Assembly (NCBI GenBank): GCA_003971905.1
Contig: RSEE01000007.1
Span: forward strand, 806,001-870,000
Length of the DNA: 64,000 nucleotides
Direction of reading: 5' to 3'
Source of the DNA: Moniliella sp. 'wahieum'
Taxonomy: Eukaryota; Basidiomycota; Moniliellomycetes; Moniliellales; Moniliellaceae
In this document: in pieces, positions 53,284-63,707 of the stretch
Position numbering within the stretch: the stretch's first letter is position 1
Layout: each line of letters starts with the position of its first letter
Position numbers and translations under genes: made by a program
Notes under the pieces: model-generated
The model's input: the letters and a program-made list of their open reading frames with translations, nothing else
Told to the model about the DNA's origin: nothing
Database searches by the model: none

Positions 53284-55984
53284 TCACCCCATGAGGGGTG
53301 AGAACTTTAAGGGGTCCAAGCTGACCCCATCGCCCTCGCCTCCAAGACGATCGTCGCCATCCGATGAGAGAGGGAAGAACTTCTCAATTGGACTAAGAGG
53401 AATGCCCGCCGAGGGGACCGAAATTTCGTGCACGGGCTGCTTGATGCTCTTGAATCCAGAAGGGAGTCCCCAGGGGAGACGAGTGTCAAACAGGAGAGTG
53501 AATCATCAAAATCAGAGTTGGGTGAAGCTCTCTCTCATCGAACTCAAACTCCCTCACGCCCAGAGTATCCATAACCGGGTCAGGAGGGGGCGGCATGAGT
53601 GTTTCGTTGGTTGTGGTGGGCAAGAAAGGGGAGGGGGAAGATGCGTGCTTCTTGAGTGCCCCGGCCACATCACGGACCAGCACTGTATCGCGTCCTGTCC
53701 AGGAGGGAGCGCACATGAGCGACTGACAAGAAGGGGGCAAAAGGCGCTCCAATGAAAGAAACACGCTGGCACCCAGCGCTTTTTTGGGTGCGCGTGCAGC
53801 CGAGAATGAGAGCGGAGAACGGGGCAGAGACTTGGACTGGGTGTACAAGGTTCGGCTGGGGATGCTAGGGAAGAACCACAAGCAGCGAGTCAGGGATGCT
53901 TCTCGCGATCCCTCAGACAGCTGTAAATCAAAGAACTCATTGTTCTCAACGGTGGAAGCGGAGTGCCGTGGGGATGAAATGGCCATGTTGGTCGGCAGAT
54001 TGGAATCAGGTGGGCAGAAACTGGTGCGGTCGGAAACGTCCCCGTGGAACCCGAGGCGACGGACCAATACAACCCAGGGGATTGCATGCCAAAAGATACT
54101 TGGGAGGGCACACGCTTCTCCTTATTTGCGAGACCCAATCAAGGGATGGGTACCCCTTTGAAGCAAGAGCCAGCTCAGGCACAGTGTTGGACCTTGGCTT
54201 TGATGAACCTTTCTTCCATGGATTGGAGAAAGTGATTGGAGGTGCCAGCATCCTTGATTCCGATTCTCCACTCCTACGGAGTAGGAACGCTGCATGACAT
54301 CTGCTCGCTGAGGAGGCATAAGTAAAGTTGGCGGCATGGTATCACGGTCCCCAATCGAAGGATGCTGCGGCGCAGATGCATCAAGCATCATCATCCGTGG
54401 AGAGACGGGATTAGAGAGTGCGCCAGATAGGCACAAAGACGAAGGGAGGGGGTGGGCCTTCAAGGAAGAGGCGCGATTCGGTTTTTTCGAGTGAGCGCGC
54501 TCCACGAACGACTCCGGCGCCGGCCGCTTTAACGGGAGGGGATACAATTTTGTGGACGCAACAGAACCAACCGGCTCCTCCCCCTGCTCCTTGCAGAGAA
54601 AGCCCGGCCCATTCACATGGCCCTTCAAGAATGGAGAGGCCTGTCGCGAAGGTATAACGAGCTTGTGAAATGGTGTCATCGGGACATCCACCCCGCGCAT
54701 TTCCTCGGGAGACAGGAGTTCCATGATTTGATCTTGTTAAACTGCCGGGTCTGGTCATTGTACCGAAACTCCGCCACGTATAGCTGCTCTGTCAAGGGGT
54801 TCCACACTGTGTGGCGGGCCGTCCTCGAATAAAGCGGGTGTAAAACATAACAAAACACCGTTCCAGCACATCTTGGATTTTGTGGTCTACCACCAAACCG
54901 GTCTTGAACACCTCGTTAGGAAGAAACTGGCGCGAGGGCGGATGCACCGTTTCTTCTGGTCGGTTGTACCAGCATACTGAAACATAACATTGCCCGCTGA
55001 CTTTGGCTGGCTCCGATGAAGGAAAAGTGGTGGGGGAAGTGGTCGAATCCGACTTCAAGGATGGGGACGTTGGCGTCCCGGTTTGATCCGTCTTGCGTAG
55101 CACCTTGAAAATCTGTCCTACAATGGGTTTGGCTGGGTTAGAAGGATTAAGCACGTGGACCCAGTCACCCACGCGGTATGTCTGGCCTTTGTACTCAATT
55201 TGGCTGAGAAAGGTTTTTTCGCGACCGTGAAGACGTGAATGGGAGGAGACCAAGTCGGCGGTCGAGGTAGGGAGCAAGTCCATAGCGGCCTGGGCCAAGG
55301 CGGATGCCTCCCCGCATGAATCTAAGCCTCGGGAGAAAACGTGCTGTGCCCCCTCTCCAGGGCCAACAGGGATGGAGGTAAATGGGATGGGCTCGAGGGA
55401 AAAACGATTGGCCACAGCGCCATATGAGCCTCGATCGCCTGGGTCGAGCTTGCGGCGGGCCAGGCGACAAGCTCATGGTACGCACGCTGGATCCTCACGA
55501 CCTGCCCGTATCCAGGACTTCCAACAGGGTTGGCCAGGCGAGCGTTTGCAAAGAGACGTAGCATGTCCTTCTCGAATGCAGCTGGTGAAGGGAAGGCGTG
55601 TGCTGCAATCTTTCGTTCAATCGTGAGCAACGAAAGGGGCTCAGACACCTGGGTGTTGGGAGGATGAGAGGACAGCGTATTAGTCACACACACGTAAACA
55701 AAATGAGCGGCGCATCTGCGTACCTTGGCGAAGTGCTTAGCGTCGGAAAAGGAGTCCGGGCAGAGGTCCAGGGTATGGAGGGGAAGAAAAGGGGCGGGGT
55801 AGCGAGGGTGGCGTGCTGGGGTAAGGTGGCGGAGGTGGTCCACTACTGACGAGTAAACGGCATGGGCGTTGGCGCGTGCGGACACTTTCTCTCCGGCTGG
55901 CAAGGGTGGTAGGTGAAGCCACGAATCGCAAGCAGCAGTGGACGTGGAACGAGGGGTGGTAAGGTGAGTGGTCTTGGAGGCCAT
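53284..55984 (-). CDS. RSC1: Rsc1/Rsc2-like bromodomain-BAH chromatin-remodelling subunit
   Basis: Subunit of RSC-type SWI/SNF remodellers, reading acetylated histones and nucleosomes. ATG 55984 gives MASKTTHLTTPRSTSTAACD and HAVYSSVVDHLRHLTPARHP. A 75-nt intron (55649-55723, GTACGC...CCAG) leads to a bromodomain-like helix bundle: VSEPLSLLTIERKIAAHAF, AAFEKDMLRLFANARLANP and GQVVRIQRAYHELVAW. A BAH domain follows: TYRVGDWVHVLNPSNPAKPI, VGQIFKVLRKTD, YVSVCWYNRPEETVHPPSRQ, FLPNEVFKTGLVVDHKIQDV and FIRGRP. After a break near 54815 comes the Rsc1/2 signature YVAEFRYNDQTRQFNKIKSW with NSCLPEEMRG. A Ser/Pro-rich tail continues through several frames to SLDPLKFSPLMG, stop 53284. Only one bromodomain is evident, whereas yeast Rsc1/2 have two; the region before the intron may be a divergent first one. 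Confidence 0.82.
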
Positions 55985-57483
55985 GTTGGGGGGGCACAAA
56001 AGAGGCAGAGTAAACGGATGTGTGTGGACGGTGGTGTGATGCACAAAAAACCGGTAAGAAGAGGGAGCACGGTTGCGGGCAGATGGAGATAATGATGGCG
56101 ATATCCTTCCTTGGAGGAGGGACAATGGAGAAAGAGATGGAGAAGAATGCGAAAGGGAGGAAGGAGCTGGGGAAACGGGGGCTATGTGTTGCGAGAGCAA
56201 AACAACGGCGCCCCACACCGTTTGGGGCTTGGAAGGCCCTGAGCGCCCTGAGCGCTGATGCATGATGCATGGTGCTGTTGGGGCAATGGGCACACGGGCG
56301 CTGTACCAGCTCGTGCCCCTTGTGGCGCAACTCGGTGCCAGCAGGGCGCCAGTGCACGGGTGACGTTGGCACATCCGCCACAGGGGCACAGTCCCCTGCT
56401 ATCTGCCGTCCAAGCCAAGACCCTGAGACACACCCCGGACCTGGGCGCCCTGAGATCCTGAGATTCTGAGAGCTTGAGGCGTCCGAGAAGGACATGAGCG
56501 CCTGGATGTGGCCTAGGCCGGAGCACCTGAGCGCTGGAACCTGCTTGAGCCCCCCAAGCCACACACCGCCGAAGATGCCCACATCCAACGGGCCACGCTC
56601 TGCCTCGCCACAGTGCTGGCATGCCTCTGTAGCCACGCCACCACCGCCACTCCAACTAAGAGCACAACACCCTACTTTGAGTCTGCTGTTGGTTTCCGGT
56701 CCCGTTTTCCGTCACGCGTCACGCGCCATTGTCCTCGACTTCATTTCATCAGTCAGCGCCCAGCCATGCAAACGTCACCGGCGTCACCGGGTCACCCCTT
56801 CAGGCGCACATGGCACGTGTAACAGTCGGGGCTAGTAGTCGAGCGAGACCAAGGGCTGTCAGAGACGGAGGGGGAAATGATGGCCAGGTCGTTATCGTGT
56901 GGTAGAAAACAGGAGGCATCGGGCGAGAGAGGGAACAGAAGCAATGGATGGGAAAGGGCTGAGCAGCTGTTCTCCAGTGGAGATGCCGTCCGACAGCCGC
57001 GGTCACGGCCTTGGTTACCCACATAGTTGAGTGGCGTATGGAACGGTGGACTATAATAGCAGTGGCAAAAATGACCCCAAACAGCTCGCCGTGGCTCAGC
57101 CGTGTTTCCTGGCGCCTGTTCTACGGGCTTCTGTTTTTTTGAATCGTCGTACCCTTGCCCTGATTCTCTCTCAGTCCATCTACCTAACTTTCCTTTCAGA
57201 CCGACTGTCTAACACGCCGGTATCATACCGCTCAAGCCAATCCTGAGTTCCACTGGCTTGCCATATTTTCGCAATGGACCCCCCTAGTATGCGGGTCCGG
57301 CACGTGGCATATGCCTTTGCTGTAGTGCGGTATGTGCTGAAGGATATGCGTCTGTGCTCCTCTATGTATTGCTCTGTGTGTCGCAATCGGGCGGAGACGC
57401 CAGAGACAGTAGATCCCCTTTCAGACCGATTGCGAGCCCTGGGAATCAAGGGGCTTCCAGCTCCCCCAGTCCTGGAACGCTTA
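55985..57483. other. 1.5-kb intergenic region
   Basis: Promoter side of the RSC1-like gene and 3' side of HIS5. Several open frames of 70-150 codons have no domain and look like chance. GAGCGCC and GATGCATGATGCATGG short repeats occur near 56240-56275. Confidence 0.45.
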
Positions 57484-58848
57484 CTAGGCCAACAGCCGCG
57501 TCAGCAACTCGACCAGTTGCTCATTCTCTTCCTTGGTTCCAATCGTGATGCGTAGGCACCCAGGGCATCCCAACTCCTTGGAACGGTCACGAACAACAAC
57601 GCCATATTTCTCAGCCATGACCTTGTATACCTGGCCAGCCCGTGCCGAGTCCGGTTGAGCGTTTGCGTCCGACCGGGGACGGTCCAAAACCGGGACAAGG
57701 ACAAAATTGGCATCATTGCTCCCCTTTGCTTGCCCCAAAGCTGGAATCTTGCTCAACGCATCTAGGAGCCAGGCCGGTTCGCAATGAGCGTCGTAGGTTG
57801 TTCCGCATCTTCTCCAGCCCGGCATCGCTTAGGGCCAGTGAGGCCAGACGAGCGGCAGGCACCGAGACATTGTACGGTGCTTTGGTGTTGTTCATGATCT
57901 GATCAGAGGGGGTGAAGCGTACGCCACGCCCATGCTAACAGTACGAGGGAGTAAAGGGTTAGTGGTGTCCTGGTAAAGGGAAGATAAACATACCGCACAC
58001 CCGCCAAGCCATACGCCTTGCTCAGCGTCTCCGTAACGATCACATTCGCATACTTGTTGACAAGTGGTACAGCGGACACTGGCGGTCAGCAGCGCGTTTG
58101 CCTTCACGAATCTCTTGCTCAGCAAAGTCAATATAGGCTTGATCAACAACCACCAAACCGTTCCAGCGATCAAAGTTGGCGATCGACTCGATAGCCTTCA
58201 TCGAAAGAGTGTGCCAGTCGGGTTGCCAGGAGAGCAGAGGAAGACAGCCTTAATGCTGGGGTCTTTTGCTAGGTGGATAGGATGGCCTCCGTGTCGAGAG
58301 CAAAGCGGCCATTTTCCCCCTTCACCTGTGCCCGGAGCTGGATCGACAATCAAGGGTACCTTGACCACCTCAAGTTCGTTCACTGCTGCACACACAGCGT
58401 ACATGCCATACGTGGGCGGACAGATGAGATCTTGTCTTTCCCAGGACGGCCGACGATGCGCTGAATCAGATCCAGCACCTCGTCCGAGCCGACGCCAAGC
58501 ATACGTTCTCCTCACCTCGACGCCGCGAAGAGTTGCGAGGCGTTTCTTGACGCCAAATAGGGACGGGTCAGGGTACCTGTGAAGCGGCAAGCGCAGCAGA
58601 TCCGCCTCCTCGCTTTCTACCGAGCCTGGCACTGTATCGGGGTGGTGCAGGGAGGCCATGGCCTAGGCTGTTCTCATTGGCGTCCAGCAGGACACCCTCT
58701 TGGTAGTCGTCGCGGGCACAGCGGTAGGGCTGGAGAGCGAGGATGTTGGGACGGATGAGGGTGGTGAGGTCGAAATGGGCAGGCTTGAGCGTGGCCTGAA
58801 GGTGGGCCGCCCTCTCGGCGCTGATCCGGGGATGGCGAGGGAGGACAT
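57484..58848 (-). CDS. HIS5: histidinol-phosphate aminotransferase
   Basis: PLP-dependent fold-type I aminotransferase of histidine biosynthesis, converting imidazole-acetol phosphate to histidinol phosphate. The N-terminal signature FDLTTLIRPNILALQPYRCA with DDYQEGVLLDANENSLGHGL sits at about 58800-58670, then LHRYPDPS, PPTYGMYAVCAAVNELEVVK, KAVFLCSPGNPTGTLF, VVVDQAYIDFAEQE and VIVTETLSKAYGLAGVR with the PLP lysine in LSKAYG. A 59-nt intron (57935-57993, GTATGT...TTAG) joins AGVR to MGVAYASPPLI, then NNTKAPYNVSVPAARLASLA. The end is ENEQLVELLTRLLA, stop at 57484. Several breaks (about 58640, 58500, 58200, 58060, 57830). The start is uncertain: ATG 58848 is in a different frame from FDLTTL, and ATG 58917 is an alternative. 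Divergent from VMA6 copy 2. Confidence 0.9.
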
Positions 58849-59233
58849 GGGGTGGGGGTGAGACGGTCTGGCAAAGTGGCACGGCGGACAGCGGAGATGT
58901 GAGTGTCCGTGGGCCATTTGATACCGCGCCGCGTGTGGGATTCTTCTCCGTCCTAGCAGCTGGACAATAAATCGTCACGTTACGCCGCGGCACACACCCG
59001 CCGCTTGCAACTTTCAATCGCAGCCCACTCGAAGTGAAATGTGCAGCTCCTGTGGGGGCGCTTACGGCAGCCAGTTCGACCCGCGGGCGACCAGCAGAGG
59101 CCGCGGCCGATAGCAACGGCGCCGATCATCGAATCGACACCGAGCATCATCGACATGCTTCATCCTGGCTCGGTGCTCACACCGACACCAACCCACTCGC
59201 GCCGGCCACCCGATCCACGTCTGGCTGCCCAGG
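58849..59233. promoter_or_regulatory. divergent promoter region, HIS5 / VMA6 copy 2
   Basis: The 385-bp spacer between divergent starts. Upstream sequence of VMA6 copy 2 shows no obvious similarity to that of copy 1 beyond a few bases before the ATG. Confidence 0.5.
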
Positions 59234-60338
59234 ATGGAGATGCTCTCCTTCAATGTCGACAATGGCTACCTCGAGGGCGTGGTGCGCGGTTACATGAACG
59301 GCCTCTTGACAGCCAGCAGTTCCAAACCCTCACCCAGTGCGAGACGCTTGAGGATCTGCGCATGCAGCTCTCGGCCACCGACTATGGCAACTTCCTCGCC
59401 AACGAGCCCTCCCCCCTGACCACAAGTGTCGTCCTCGACCGTGCCACCCGCCGCATGGTGACTCAGTTCGAGTACCTGCGCGAAAACGCAGTGTACCCTC
59501 TGAGCAAGTTCCTTGACCTCGTCACCTACGCCTACATGATCGACAATGTCATCCTCCTCATCACCGGCACACTCCACGAGCGCGACACACACGAGCTCCT
59601 TGAGCGCTGCCACCCCTTGGGCTGGTTCGACACGCTCCCAGCCCTCAGTGTGGCCAACACTGTCGATGAGCTGTACAGACCGTGTTAGTTGAGACCCCAC
59701 TGGCCCCCTATTTCCGCGACTGTCTCTCGGCCGCGGACCTGGACGACCTCAACATTGAGATCATTCGCAACACTCTACAAGTCGTATCTCGAGGACTTTT
59801 ACCAGTTTTCGCTATCTCTTGGCGGGGGTGACGACCGAGGCGATGCAAGACTTACTGCCTTTGAGGCTGATCGCCGCGTCATCTCCATCACGGTCAACAG
59901 TTTGGTACCAGCCTGACCAAGGAGGAGCGAGCCCGTCTCTTCCCCTCCATTGGCAAACTCTACCCGGCCGGAAACAACGCGTTGGCTCGTGCAGACGATG
60001 TGGAGCAGGTCAAGGCCGTGTGCGACATGGTTCCAGAGTATAAGTCCTTCTTTGATGCCCCGCCAGGACAGGAAGAGGCTCAATTGGACCATCTGGAAGA
60101 CAAATTTTCCAAAGAGGAAGTGAGGATCAATAAAATCCTCACCATCCAACAGTTTAACTTCTCCATCTTTTACGCCTGGACTAAGCTCAAAGAACAGGAA
60201 ATTCGTACCCTTGGTTGGATTGCGGAGTGCATTGCTCAAGGCGCCCGAGGTTCGTATCTTATCCTCTACCGTTGCTATGTGGCGGACACTGATACTGCGT
60301 TTCTTCACAGACCGCATTGCGACTACATCAATGTATGA
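59234..60338 (+). CDS. VMA6: V-type ATPase subunit d, copy 2
   Basis: Second subunit-d gene, also starting [20 protein letters not shown]. The protein is almost identical to copy 1 (in the first 89 residues I find only an Ala/Ser difference besides the break), while third codon positions differ widely, so the pair is old or under strong constraint. A 61-nt intron (60250-60310, donor GTTCGT, acceptor ACAG) sits at exactly the same codon as in copy 1. About seven single-base losses or gains break the frame (near 59311, 59683, 59783, 59826, 59858, 59903 and 60322), most losing one of two identical bases relative to copy 1. Error or pseudogenisation are both possible; unconstrained decay would not keep the amino acids so well. 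Confidence 0.9.
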
Positions 60339-60624
60339 TTCTCTTCCACCTCCATCTGCCCTGTGTCCCATTGCCTCTCACATCTCAATACCAAAAATCT
60401 CATCATTTTGGCAGCCGCGTGCCTCTTAGAATACATGTTCGCCACCATTACTATGAGCCGACGGATAAGTTGTACATGCATCCAAAGCGGTAAAATGATC
60501 AAGCATTTGTGTAGCTCCATCAATCGGAGTGGAAACATGGCAATAATCAAATGAATAGGAAAGGACGGCAAGGGCACAAGAGCTTAGTCGTCCTGGCCGG
60601 GGAGTACCCCGACTCTGCAACGCC
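60339..60624. other. convergent spacer VMA6-PET127, copy 2
   Basis: Corresponds in position to 5574-5814 in copy 1, but I see no clear sequence similarity. Confidence 0.45.
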
Positions 60625-63433
60625 TCATACCTCAACAAGGGGTCCACCTCCTCCTGTTTCTTGGCGTGCACAGCACCAGCCATGGACAATCCTCGCAGCG
60701 TCCGATCTCCTTGGTGGTGTTTCGATCCATGAAACAGGGGGTTGAGTAGCCGCTTTTGCCTTTTTTCCTGGGTAACGCGATGAAGATCGCCAAGCCTTCC
60801 TTAGTGGTGGGATGGGGCTGATACAGAGGTGGCTTGGGGAAGCGGCCGCGAGACCCTGGTGTCGCTCACGAATGTAGCGCTCCAGCGCTTCGGGTTCTGC
60901 GCCAGCACCGTTCAATGTACCTCTCGCGCTCGTTGATAGCATCCACGTTGGGCAAGTACAGCCGACATCAGGGCACTGGCCTGGTTCGTGGTACGCAGCA
61001 GATGCTTGACTGCTGATTCGCTCAAGTCAGTGCGGCAAAGATGCCGTAGTCCACCTGGAACGATTGCATATCAGGCGGGACAACGAGGGGACCTTTGATA
61101 AGGTTTCCGTCCAACCAACGGTCCAAGTACACCTCAAACAATAAGTTGGACCGATATGCCCAGGTTCTGGGACCGCCGGCCTGGTCCACTCCTTGCCATA
61201 TCGAGTTCCTTCCATACGCCGTTTTAGCGAATTATCCTCCTCCTGGGCAACGTCACACCAGCTTGTCAGTGCGGGTCTCAAAATTGAGTATCAGGGACTG
61301 CTTGGGAAAGTGCTCAGTAGCCGAGATGAGGATGTTCTCCAGAACAGAGACCAGAATGCGGAACGCGCTCGAACAGATCGTCGGAACCGGTCAAAGTTTT
61401 GGCCAAATGTTCGCGGGACATATACTCAAACCCGAACACGGTTGCCGTGTTGTGGTAGCAAACAAAGATGCCGTCCATGCCTCCGATGCGGACTTGGAGG
61501 AGATACTTGAGCATCGTTGCGCGCATCATGTCAAACGTTTCCCGTTCATACGACTCGAGTAACCCTTTGGCTTGACGGATTTGGTACCCCGAGCCCTCAA
61601 GCCAGTTGGCCCTGTCCTTGCGAACTGCCACCACTGCGCGCGTCTTGAGGTCAAACGTGCGCCGGGGCAACCGAGGATCTTGGCAGTCGAGCTGGGAGCG
61701 CATCATTAACTTGCCCGCTTGGGTAAAGTGGTAGGCTTCTGCATTTTTGCGTTCTTCCTCCGACAAACGCCACGAATGCAAGCGCGAGTGTTTCTCAAAC
61801 TGTTCGGGCGTGGAGACAAGCATTGTCTCCATACTTTGCCCAGCGCTGACAAGACGTAGTTCTCCGCCGTATCACCCGTTTTGTTGTTGTCAATGCCATA
61901 TGTCTCAGTCGCACTGTCGTAGACTAACTTTACCGATGCGGGCAAGCGGGCCCCACGGTAAATCCACCAAGCTAAAAGAAGATGGGTTGTCAGTATCAGT
62001 AATCAGGACGGGGCAAAGTGCAAAATGAAAGGGAAAAGGACACACATTTTGCAACGCCTTGTAGTTGGATCCAAAGTTGGAAAAATCGGGAGGCTTCCAT
62101 CCCATGACGAGAAAGTAGATGTGGGACAGCAGCCTGTCATAGTCGAGGTCGATCCAAAGAATTTAGCCTTGTGTTTGACCGTGAGTGTTTTCAGCTGTGC
62201 GTCACGGGACGCAGTGATGTACTCGGTGCAGTGTCCGGGTCAAATAGGTCAAAATCGAGAATCTTGCGAATGCGTGGGTCGTAGTTGTAAATCTGGGTGC
62301 GAGGATCTTTTAGCCACGAGACACCCGGATTGAATAAGACACGGTCCAATCCGTGCGCAAGGCGCGGTGGCTCACTTGGTCAAGGGAGCCACCTCCTTCA
62401 ACTGTACTTCTTCGGGGACAATGGAACCCTTGCAATTCCACCGTTTAGGAGACGAAGCAGCCCTTTGTCGTTAATATTGACCTGTAAATGTTTGCCTGCA
62501 ATGGCATCGGCGCGAGTGAAAAGATGAGGCTTGGTGAGCATGGCTGGGCGTTCACGATAGACGTCGTAGAAGAGCGGCCGCTGGAGCGGACTGTTGCTCG
62601 TATAGCCCACGTCGCTGGGCGAAACAAAGCTATCGTCAAGGTTGTAGACCCCTGGGCCCGGAGAGTGTGGAAGACGCTCCAGTACGTTTCCGCACAGCGT
62701 TAATCGCGTCTTGGAGGCGCCTGTTGGCGTACGCTTCAAATTTTTGTTCGTCCTCGGGTGTATCGGAAGCGCCGGACGCTTCTTCTTCCAATCAGACGAG
62801 GAAGATGGCGATCTCGAAGTGTCTTCGGTTTCTCGGCTGCAGTCTTAGGCCGGCGGATTGAAGAGCCTGCTTCTGTACCGCCTCGAGTTGCTGTTGGGCC
62901 AACTTGATTTGGTCTTGTAGAGCTTCGACGTGTGGCAAGGGGGATGCATCCGTCCAGGATCGTGGTCGCATATCCAGTTTGGAAGCAAGGGGGCGAGAAA
63001 GCACTGGGCTCGGCTGGGAAGGGCCAGGGGCGATAGCCGCCTGAATGGCCGCATTAGATGCTTGCCTGGCACCGGAGGAAATGTTGTGAACTAATGGTCG
63101 TTTCTGGGGGGAGTGGCGATATTTAGGCGTGGGTGTGGGTGTGAGCTTGGCTTTGGGCGGGGACTTGAGATAAGGCTTGGACTTGGGCTTATCTGGAGCA
63201 TACGGGCGTGCGGTCGAGGGCGATGGGATGTCGGGGAAGGGGAAGAGGACGGGGAAGAGGAAGGGGAAGAGGCAGGAGAAGAGGAAGAAAAAAACGAATA
63301 GGAAGACGAGGACAAGGCCGCTCGACAGGCCGGCAGCGGGGCGACGCGAGCGCGTGGATGGGGGTGTCCGGAGCATGCGAAGGCCCATCTGCCTGCGGGA
63401 GCATGGCGGGCGCGCACCTCTTTGCCACAGCAT
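60625..63433 (-). CDS. PET127: Pet127-like mitochondrial protein, copy 2, full length
   Basis: Pet127 homologue, membrane-associated in mitochondria and acting in RNA 5'-end processing and decay. ATG 63433 gives a presequence-like MLWQRGARPPCSRRQ, then a purine-rich low-complexity DNA tract (63230-63315) and a Pro/Lys-rich region. Conserved blocks run down the minus strand: EEEASGASDTPEDEQKFEAY, NPGVSWLKDPRTQIYNYDPR, IRKILDFDLFD, MGWKPPDFSNFGSNYKALQN, an intron near 61968-62043, SVKLVYDSATETYGIDNN, SMETMLVSTPEQFEKHSRL, SEEERKNAEAYHFTQAGKLM, LDCQDPRLPRRTFDLKTRAV, GSGYQIRQAKGLLESYERET, FDMMRATMLKYLLQVRIGGM, DGIFVCYHNTATVFGFEYMS and GPRTWAYRSNLLFEVYLDRW. Many frame breaks. The 3' limit (60625) is approximate. 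Confidence 0.85.
63230..63315. repeat. purine-rich GGGGAAGAGGA tract
   Basis: Irregular GGGGAAGAGGA/GAAGAGG repeats on the plus strand, inside the 5' part of PET127 copy 2. The minus strand would be pyrimidine-rich, encoding Ser/Pro/Phe-rich low complexity depending on frame. Confidence 0.8.
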
Positions 63434-63707
63434 CGTGCTCACCCTCGTGTTGGTTGGACAGGCTGGAGCAGGCCAAGCGACACGCCGCTTGAGAAGGCGG
63501 ACAGCTCAGCGGCCCTGGGGCGGAAGGAAAAATGCGACTTTTATGATTCCGCCGGCCGTCTTCGCAAGCTAATTTAACTAGCCTGCTCTCTGAAATTGCA
63601 ACAAGCTGCTTCACGCTTCGGGCAAGAAAGAGCCTGCCATGGGCAAGTGACTGCCACCCGACCCCCCCCGACCCCCAAGGCCCCGAGCGCCCCCATCAGC
63701 CCCACCT
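63434..63707. promoter_or_regulatory. divergent promoter region, PET127 copy 2 / rhodanese-like gene
   Basis: A 274-bp spacer between divergent starts, with a C-rich run at 63660-63675 just before the plus-strand ATG. Confidence 0.45.

Noticed and set aside
56182-56655. 157-codon minus-strand frame with Cys/Arg-rich translation
   Set aside because: No homology, no sensible start context and low-complexity repeats; likely chance in an intergenic region.
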